A stretch of DNA of 64,000 nucleotides. It comes from Pollenia angustigena (taxonomy: Eukaryota > Arthropoda > Insecta > Diptera > Polleniidae). Position numbers and translations under genes: made by a program. Under the pieces are notes generated by a model. The model was not told the origin of the DNA and made no database searches. It saw nothing but the letters and a program-made list of their open reading frames with translations. Location: contig OV884059.1 of assembly GCA_930367215.1 (NCBI GenBank), positions 243,287,803 to 243,351,802 on the forward strand, given 5' to 3'. The first letter of the stretch is position 1; each line of letters begins with the position of its first letter. Positions 56,595 through 64,000 of this stretch are shown here, piece by piece.

Positions 56595-57224
56595 ACAATA
56601 TAACAAAATAATGTGTTTGTGGGTTTGTGTTAGGCTTGTGTCGTTCTTGAATAAATTACTTCAAGTGAATGATTCACTTAAGTGAAAGAATGAAATATTT
56701 CCGTATTTTCTTTCCATTTCTTTCATCTTTCGGTTTCATCTTTTATTCTTTCATATTCTGTTTTATGTCTATCTTGTTTGTTATGCTTCTTTCCTTCTAT
56801 TGAACTTTTATTGAAATAAAGTTTTTTTTTAACATACATAAACATACTAAATGTATGCTTATTTTATACTTACATTTTTCTAAAACAACTCTTTAACTTT
56901 AATTATAACTTTTATTAACTATAAAAATACGTTTTTATTTTAAAAATATCAATTTAATCATTTCTCAAACGAACTTGACACTTCATTTTGAAAGCTGTTT
57001 GGGATTTAGACAGGTGAAAGACTATAATGAATTAATTTACTTAACCTTTCTGAAAGAGAATGAAAGATTCACATAAATGAAAGATTTTGCCCAATACTAG
57101 TTTGTGTCAATGTATTAATAACACAGGCCAACAACAAGTTTTTTTCCTTCCTGGGGAATTTTAATTCATAATTGGTCTTAATATATAACATTTGTAATAT
57201 ATCCTTCTCTTAGTAAAAAAGTAA
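56595..57224. other. Unassigned AT-rich sequence
   Basis: CTTTC-rich at 56690-56790; no element ends or coding recognised. Confidence 0.4.
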
Positions 57225-57360
57225 TTAAATTTTTACCAAATTAATAGTATCAATTAAAGGTTAAGTTCTTTTGATAAAACGTTTAATTCCCTTGATTTAA
57301 CGTTTAATTCATTTTATTAAATATTTGTTAAGATTATTAAATGAAAATTCTTGAATTAAA
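57225..57360. repeat. AT-rich repeat (TTGATTTAACG family), copy 3
   Basis: Repeated AACGTTTAATTC..TTGAT steps match 7785-7990 and 12290-12472. It ends just before the palindrome element. Confidence 0.55.
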
Positions 57361-57376
57361 CTTAAGGTATGTTCAC

Positions 57377-58772
57377 TAGCGTGGCCGTTAGTTGTATGGA
57401 GAACTTTTTTTTTTTTGATTTCTTATATTCTCCCCCCCCAAATCGGTTCAGTTTTATGTAAAAAAAAATACAAAAAAATTTCGTAGCGATAAGTTGTGTT
57501 TTAGGGGGGGCGTCGGCCCCTCAAAGTTTGTCATCAAGCCATTTATTCAAATGTAATTTGTTTGCATATGACTATCTCTTAAAAACAACATTTTACAAGA
57601 ACATGGTATATGGCAATATTTTAGCTCTTCTAGTCAACAACATTAGCCTCGAAGAAAGTTTTTTGCTAAAATTAATATTTAAGAAAATAATTAAGAAAAT
57701 AACAACAAAATTCCAAACATTTTATATACGTTTTATATATATAAAAGAGGGATTTAATGTCAAGTGAACTAATTTTGAAATCGAAATCTTTCGATTTGGA
57801 TGAAATTTGCACCACCGTTAGTCCCATTGAATAGTAGTTCAGACACAAATTTTCAACAAGATCGGTCAAAAAGTTTCTGAGTTTGGGAGGGTCAAAGTTT
57901 GAAATTTTGGCCATACAGGTGTTCTTTCACATCCATGTAACTTATTACCAATTGGGGTTAGCAAAATTTGTCTCAAGCAGCTTAGATAGCTATTTAATCA
58001 ATCTTTTTAAAAAAAATTTGTTGGTTTTTTTAAAAAAAATTTTAACATATTTTTTTTATATTTAAAACTTTTTTTTTTTTTTTTTTTGCCAAGTTGTAAA
58101 TTTAAAAAAAAAATTTTAAAAAATTCAAAAAAAAACAAAAAAAATTTTTTTTTAAAGATTGATCAAATAGCTATCTAAGCTGCTTGGGACAAATTTTGCT
58201 AACCCCAATTGGTAATAAGTTACATGGATGTGAAAGAACACCTGTATGGCCAAAATTTCAAACTTTGACCCTCCCAAACTCAGAAACTTTTTGACCGATC
58301 TTGTTGAAAATTTGTGTCTGAACTACTATTAAATGGGACTAACGGTGGTGCAAATTTCATCCAAATCGAAAGATTTCGATTTCAAAATTAGTTCACTTGA
58401 CATTAAATCCCTCTTTTATATATATAAAACGTATATAAAATGTTTGGAATTTTGTTGTTATTTTCTTAATTATTTTCTTAAATATTAATTTTAGCAAAAA
58501 ACTTTCTTCGAGGCTAATGTTGTTGACTAGAAGAGCTAAAATATTGCCATATATCATGTTCTTGTAAAATGTTGTTTTTAAGAGATAGTCATATGCAAAC
58601 AAATTACATTTGAATAAATGGCTTGATGGCAAACTTTGAGGGGCGGACGCCCCCCCTAAAACACAACTTATCGCTACGAAATTTTTTTGTATTTTTTTTT
58701 ACATAAAACTGAACCGATTTGGGGGGGGGGAGAATATAAGAAATCAAAAAAAAGAAAATAACGGCCACCCTA
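57377..58772. mobile_element. Near-perfect 1.4-kb palindromic hAT-type element
   Basis: TAGCGTGGCCGTTA at the left and, reversed, TAGGGTGGCCGTTA at the right, with a perfect 8-bp TSD ATGTTCAC (57369-57376, 58773-58780). The two arms of about 680 bp are inverse copies with only a few differences (for example GTATATGG against ATATATGG near 57607/58551, and the length of a C-run at 57432 / G-run at 58722). The centre near 58075 is T-rich with little spacer. Matching open frames of 79 codons on opposite strands (57528-57767, 58393-58632) are mirror images of arm sequence. No transposase. Confidence 0.95.
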
Positions 58773-58780
58773 ATGTTCAC

Positions 58781-59862
58781 AGCTATTCAATATAAAACGT
58801 TTCGCGAGATCAAAAATCATTTAACAGTTTCTAAATTTCATTATACAATTAATTATCTTTTAACAAATATAGTTTAGTGAATCTATAGAACTTGTTGAAT
58901 ATAAAGCTTAAGTTTGATCAATCCACTTGCCACGGTTTTTTAAATTTTTTTCTTCGTCAAATATTTAGGTCTGAACATATTTTAAGTCATTAAGACTTAA
59001 GAGTGTGAGTAACTGCAAAGAATCCTTTAAAAATGCTCATTCAAATCATATGTGTATCTTTTTGTTCGAAAAAAAAATTCATACATAAATATATTTACAT
59101 ACGTCAATCACAAGCATGATGAGAAAAAATAATAAAGCCGATAATGAATGAGAAAAAAATCTATAAACAAATCAATGACAACATTCAATGTTATCTAAAA
59201 ATGAATTAATTAATTCAAAAAAAACTAAATCAAGTAAAAGAAAACAAAGTATCTAAAAAGAACAACTAAAATTAAGTAGACTAATAAAAATTTTGTTTTG
59301 TAATGATTTTTGTTTACTCGAATTGATGACCACAACTGCCATCGCCACTACAGCCAAAACCATCATCACACCACTTACTTACTGCAACATACGTTGCAAG
59401 CGTAGTACAAGTTGCACAGACAATGTGTGATCGTCGAAAAGAAAAAAATTAATTAATTTACAATACAAGATTCATGTCTCTTGTTAATCTACTGGTACTC
59501 CTGTCTCATGCATACGAATTTGAATCACAGCCAAATGGCGCCCACATACACAAAAAAAAATTAAAAATGGAAATGCAACACCAACAACAAAAGTATCCAA
59601 AGAACTATTCAAAACAACGAACCGACTAACCAGCATCCCAACTGCCATGTAAATTTGTTGCTTTTCAAAGCAAAACATTTTTATAGAGTGTGACAGTCGT
59701 TTTTTTTTTGTCTCTTTTTTTCTTTTTGGACAACGCAGAAACGAACACTTTTGTGTGCGTGTAAATAATTCTTAAATGATTCATTTAGTGTTTCTATCTT
59801 AAGCTTTTGGTAGACTCCAAATCCACTCGAGTGAAAAGTTGTGTGTGGAATCGACTTGTTTT
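58781..59862. other. Unassigned sequence
   Basis: AT-rich with one CAN-trinucleotide-rich patch (59326-59430) that forms a 34-codon Thr-rich open frame starting MTTTAIATT, without other support. No element ends found. Confidence 0.4.
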
Positions 59863-60378
59863 ACAACAAGTAAAAGTGCTGACTATCTGTGCCGAATCTT
59901 ATATACTCTTTACCCTAGTATTGAAAAGCCAAGTGTTCCTTAGCTTATATGGCATTAGCGTTATCGTGTCAAAATCTATATTTTGGCAGCACATTTGTAT
60001 GGTCGCTATGTAAAATAAAAGGTCGACTTCGCTTATGTTTTAAACTCCAATTTTTATCAACTTAGCTTGCTTTGTCACCTAAGATTTACTTTGCGCTTAC
60101 CTTTCTACCTAAACTCGGTCATTTATAAACAGATTTTTTTAATTTTCACTACCAGTTTTCTACTAAGTATACTTAAGGTGAAAGTGAAAACATTAAGTTC
60201 ATAGAGTAAGGAGTTTTCACAAAGTTAACGTTTATGGGTACACATTAGAGCCGATCGTGTTTTTTTTTTTTATTGCTCATGTCTTAGCCATATGTGGACC
60301 GAACCGAATGAATTTCAATAGCAATCTATTCCGGACTATATCTTCTTCTTCTTCTATATATATGAAACAGGATGTGTG

Positions 60379-62171
60379 CAGTGATGCCAACTTAGTGCTT
60401 TTGGCACTGTTTATGGTGCTTTTTGATGCCTCAAATCGCCAAAATTTTATCCATAGTGCCAAACTAATAGTGCATTTACACTTGTAATTTTCAAACTAGT
60501 TTACGATCATAAACTACTTTCATAAACTATACCGTTTACATCAGCATTTTTGACAGTTAAGTTGTTTATCTTTGACAAGTTCTTAGCCCCAATAATAAAA
60601 AAAAACGTTGATGCAAATACACACGAACATATAAAAAAACCTTTTATTTCCGTTGTCCATCTAAAAGAAAATATGTAAAAAAACTAACATTTCTTATATA
60701 TTCGGAAATTGTTTAAACATTTTCTTTGTTTATATTATTTTTCTTACTATTGTTTTGGCTTTTTTTACAGATAAAAGTAAATTTTTTTTCACTTGATTTT
60801 TTTTATTTTTGAGGAAATGTCAAATATCACTAGCATTGCCAGAACAAAATTTGAAAAACAGAGTTGCATTAACAAAAACTGGTTGTTTGTAACTAGTTTA
60901 TCTCAAAAGCTAGTTACAAACGTGTTTATAATTTGTATGGATAAACAAGTTTCTCAAACTAGTTTATCATCATAAACAACTTATAACCTGTTTATGGCGT
61001 AGGTGTAAATGCACTATAAGAGCACTAACTTGATGCCTTTAAATTTTCGTTAGTGTCTTTAGTGCTTTTTACAATTTTAATTTTTTTTTTACCATTTTCT
61101 AAAACTACGATTGTATAGAGGATGGTTAAGATGAGCTTTGTTTTTTGTGGTTCAATTTTGAGAAGGCTTGTAAAGATTTTAAGATCTTAAATGGTAAAAA
61201 AAAAGTGATAAAAGAAAGTTACATTCGTTTTACCAAAAACTTGTTTTGCGAGGTTAGAGCTAGGCTGCCTAGCAATTTGGAAATTTAGCAAACGTTGCAC
61301 TTTTAACCGTTGACAACATTTTGAGTAATCGTAATAAAAACGATGTATTTCGGATAACATTTTTTTAAAGATGTACCCACTGTTTCAAAAGTAGAATATA
61401 GCTTGGAAAATATTAGGAATTGTTAAAAAACATGCAATCGGAAACCATACAAAAAAAACGCAAAGACTTTAGAAACAAAAAAAGAGCCGTAGCTTGGTAT
61501 AAGCAAAGTGTTAAATAAATTACTATTGCAAAAAGGTTTGACAAAGTATCAAAATGCAAACATACATGTTTTTTCTATTTTACACCTTATTTGTGTTCTT
61601 TATTCAGAAGGGTACATTTGTATGTTAAAATAATTGGATAATATCATATGCCAATTGTTTTATTAAACTTTGCACGATTTTAATTTAGATTTATTTAAAC
61701 GATAAAATATAAAAATTTTTTATTAAAATATAGGCTGTCATTAAGTTTTATAAACAATTGTCGGTCATTGCAAATTTTCGGTAATTGCAACAGGCCAGAT
61801 TTTTACGAATTACAAAATCGAGCTCGCACTGTATTACTTTAGAACTGTTTTGTGGCCGATTTAAACTCAGCTGATGATGATCCAAATGATTTGGATCATA
61901 TAACTTTTATTGAAGATAATAATAACACATTTGAAAATATTTATATACAAATGTAAATATATTTATTATTAAATCTGAAATGCAAATGGTCCCCATCACC
62001 GCCGTCGTCTTTTTTTTAAATTTTGGAGGTTTATAATATTCTGCACAGCCGAATGCAACTTGTTATATGTTTAATTAAATTGTAAAAATGGCATAGTGCT
62101 TTTTTACGCTTTTTTTGCTCGAAATAGTGCCTTTTAGTGCTTTTTTAAATTTTAAAGTGCTTTTTGCTCTT
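60379..62171. mobile_element. AGTGC-repeat element inside the Helitron
   Basis: The left end is CAGTGATGCCAACTTAGTGC. AGTGCTTTT-like words are dense at both ends (60390-60475, 61020-61070, 62090-62165). Right-end position is inferred from where Helitron-like sequence (TGTATGTAACG) resumes; a matching TIR was not found and the flanks GATGTGTG and TTTGTATG agree only in part. CAGTGATGCCA also occurs at 14699. Possibly a hAT derivative with a worn right end. Confidence 0.55.
60468..61016. mobile_element. TIR element TAGTGCATTTACAC, 549 bp, TAA TSD
   Basis: TAGTGCATTTACAC and its exact complement, flanked by TAA (60465-60467, 61017-61019). Subterminal AAACTAGTTTA and ATAAAC words recur at both ends (60493, 60893, 60957). 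The innermost layer of the 59.9-62.9-kb nest. Confidence 0.88.
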
Positions 62172-62354
62172 TTTGTATGTAACGTATGGACTCTAAAACG
62201 GCTGGGCCGATTTTGATGAAATTTTCAGGGAATCTTCAGAATATTCAGGCGGGTGACACTGTGAAGTCTGATTTTTGATTTTCGGTCTGCGGGCGGAGGG
62301 GCGTGGCAAAATCCAATTTTCATATTGAACCACCAATGACATCTATATAATTTT

Positions 62355-62760
62355 GACGATTTTTTCTTTAAAATGATCGCCATGGTCCAACTTAGATTTA
62401 TACGAAAAGAAAATTTTGCCCCGCCCACTTTTACGCCCACATTTTTCGAATTAGTTAAAATCAGAAAACGGCTCCATCGGTTTGACAAATTTTTCTTTCA
62501 AATGTTCGTATTAATCCATTTTGCATTTTCATCGCTTACTTTTACGCCCTCTTTTTCTATTAAGCGCATAACTTGAGAACGGCTTGACCGATTTGGACGA
62601 TTTTTTCTTTAAAATCATCGCCATGGTCCAACTTAGGCTTTTACGGAAAGAAAATTTTGCCCCGCCCACTTTAACGTTCACTTTTTTCGATTTACCTAAA
62701 ATCAGAAAACGGCTCCATCGATTTGACTAATTTTTCTTTCAAATGTTCGTATCTTTTTAA
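62355..62760. repeat. Direct repeat, 241-bp period, in the Helitron 3' half
   Basis: Two copies of a block from GACGATTTTTTCTTTAAAAT through ATCGCCATGGTCCAACTTA, TTTTGCCCCGCCCACTTT and AAAACGGCTCCATCG to CTTTCAAATGTTCGTAT start at 62355 and 62597. A partial earlier copy precedes them. Confidence 0.85.
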
Positions 62761-62945
62761 CGGATTTTAAAAATCGAACGCAAACATTTTTCCTAATTTG
62801 GACAGGACAACGTCTGTCGGGTCAGCTAGTGTGATATAAATACATAACAACCGGTTCCCCATCTTATTTAAAGTCTCGGGAAAACTTATTTCAACAGACA
62901 GACAGACGGACAGGTGGTCAGACGGACATCGTTAAATCATATTCG

Positions 62946-64000
62946 CTACCCAGAATATATAAATGAAAAATTCTGATAGTGCATAGAAAATGTTCCTGGA
63001 AAATATTGAAGGAATAAGCCTATTAAAGTATAAAAAAAAGCTTTTGAGGATTGTAATTTGACTTTGAATACACATTCGAATAATATGAAAATTTATATAA
63101 TAAATGTTACTCACCATGAGGAATAAATTCCCAGATTCTATTTGATAATAAAAAATATTTGATTATTGTATTTATACCGTTCTTGACTTTCTTATCCTCT
63201 AAAGATTAATAATATGCTTTTTGATTACCTGTTAGAAAACACTGTGGAATACACTAAAATAGCTAAGAAGATGTATGTATTTAGTTTTATTTTGTAGCAA
63301 AAAGTGTTTTCTCGCCGTTTAAACTTAAAAACAGTTCTAAGTAATATAGTTATTTTCACAAATTTTAAGCTGGCTGTTGACATCACGCGTTTAATGCGTT
63401 GATGCATTTTATGCATCTGTCAAAAAGGAAGAACCAGTGTAATTTTTGATAAGTTTCTCACCACAACGCGTAGAATGCATATACATACATTCGTATCGAA
63501 CGCATGAAAAAGGTTTCTCTCTCAGCTCTTTTGCACAGAGAGTATTAAACGCATAGAACGCGTGCTGTATAGTGTTGCCACTCTGTATAATTTAATAATA
63601 GCTTTTTTGTGCATTTGTACTATTTTACCATTTGCTGAAAACTAAAACCAAAAAATTATATAGCAAATTTTATTAAAAAATGCCTTTTTAATAATACTGG
63701 TGAAACGATCTTTCCAAATTTAGAAATTATTTAAAATTTCTTTTGAATTTGCTATTTTCTGTCAACAGATACAATTGCAAATATCATTTTTAAGAACAAA
63801 TACTGGTGTAAATTTAGTACCTACTAGTGTAATGCTGCAAAAAACTGTAATAAATAAAAGTTATTTTTGTTTTACAACACAAATCTATTGGTTTTTTGAA
63901 AGTACGAAAACAGTGGCTACTAAAATACATACATACTTACATATGTTTTTATTTACTTATACGTGTATAAGCTTGCTATATGTACCTGTATTACATATAT
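62946..64000. other. Unassigned AT-rich sequence to window end
   Basis: Several ACGCGT/ATGCGT words cluster at 63385-63560 (ACGCGTTTAATGCGTTGATG and others) without clear ends. A CTCTCTC and GAGAG pair is at 63518-63542. No coding recognised. Confidence 0.4.

Larger units (their letters stand above)
60341..62829 (+). mobile_element. Non-autonomous Helitron, 5' TC to 3' CTAG, 2.49 kb
   Basis: It begins TCTTCTTCTTCTTCTATATA after an A and ends GTCGGGTCAGCTAG before a T, the A/T target and TC..CTRR ends of Helitrons. A 5-bp stem hairpin (GACAG, 8-nt loop, CTGTC; 62801-62818) lies 7 nt before the CTAG. No TSD, as expected. The exact empty site is present in a sister repeat at 6871. The 3' half (62190-62829) has direct repeats of a 241-bp unit and ACGGCT..CCGATTT words. 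The element is itself invaded at 60379-62171. No Rep/helicase is coded. Confidence 0.92.
59863..62945 (+). repeat. Fly interspersed repeat, copy split by a Helitron
   Basis: The left part 59863-60340 starts ACAAGTAAAAGTGCT with TGTGCCGAATCTTATATAC. The right part 62830-62945 has TGTGATATAAATACATAACA and the CAGACAGACAGACGGACAG stretch. Joined at the Helitron site they match the uninterrupted copy around 6871-6890 (GGACTATATGTGACATAAAT). Confidence 0.85.

Noticed and set aside
57528..58632. Two nearly identical 79-codon open frames on opposite strands
   Set aside because: They are the same arm sequence read from either side of the palindrome, AT-driven in composition, with no domain.
59326..59430. 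Small Thr-rich open frame (34 codons)
   Set aside because: It comes from a CAN-rich simple patch. No signal peptide, conservation evidence or transcript support can be seen.
1..64000. CRISPR array, bacterial operons, phage or LTR retrotransposon genes
   Set aside because: No regularly spaced repeats with unique spacers, no Shine-Dalgarno-led gene runs, and no reverse transcriptase, integrase or LTR pair recognised by eye.

Overview
This window is eukaryotic, very AT-rich, non-coding DNA from an insect, most likely a higher fly of the calyptrate type. That placement rests on (i) AT-rich sequence with long homopolymers and CA microsatellites, (ii) interspersed repeats that open with a motif like GTGCTATATTCGGCTGTGCC and carry a CAGACAGACGGACAT-like stretch, a style I associate with muscoid flies, and (iii) the mix of hAT, PIF/Harbinger-like, Tc1/mariner, Transib and Helitron elements. 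I found no intact host gene, no rRNA, no functional tRNA and no CRISPR array. Open frames of 60-130 codons here are chance or pieces of dead transposases.

The structure is a graveyard of nested transposons. Most elements below were delimited by terminal inverted repeats (TIRs) plus target-site duplications (TSDs) read directly from the sequence. At least nine hAT-type insertions keep a perfect 8-bp TSD (7173-7656, 8692-9234, 12562-13727, 34394-41179, 43821-45691, 45914-46559, 52483-55829, 52668-53923, 57377-58772), and three more have near-perfect ones. About ten short elements have 3-bp TTA/TAA duplications (PIF/Harbinger style). A few short elements use TA.

Layout: 0.7-1.8 kb, a foldback element with a 9-bp TSD. 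3-4.5 kb, an old dispersed segment (second copy at 21.7-22.2 kb) carrying two TIR insertions. 6-7 kb, a fly interspersed repeat with a MITE. 7-10.7 kb, a train of hAT and MITE insertions. 12.5-13.8 kb, a four-level nest (SINE, hAT, TTA-MITE, small inverted-repeat element). 16.9-18.4 kb, a long interspersed repeat with a MITE. 19.8-21.2 kb, a 1.4-kb TIR element with a transposase scrap. 24.1-28.6 kb, nested hAT/mariner/MITE sequence. 28.6-32.6 kb, the longest stretch with no recognised element, holding a GAGA-type tract. 32.8-33.6 kb, a mariner remnant and a SINE. 34.4-41.2 kb, a hAT element broken by a 5.8-kb Transib. 41.8-42.8 kb, two interspersed repeats. 43.6-46.6 kb, a MITE split by a hAT, then another hAT. 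52.5-55.8 kb, a hAT inside a hAT. 57.4-58.8 kb, a near-perfect 1.4-kb palindrome. 59.9-62.9 kb, an interspersed repeat split by a Helitron whose empty site can be reconstructed from another copy in this window.

The most notable object is the Transib at 34425-40183. Its ends begin with CACAGTG, the heptamer of V(D)J recombination signal sequences, with a nonamer-like block at RSS spacing. It sits between perfect CGGCG duplications and keeps a RAG1-related transposase remnant including the region of the catalytic glutamate. Nothing here looks like a working undescribed cellular system. The interest lies in transposon structure, insertion chronology and target choice.
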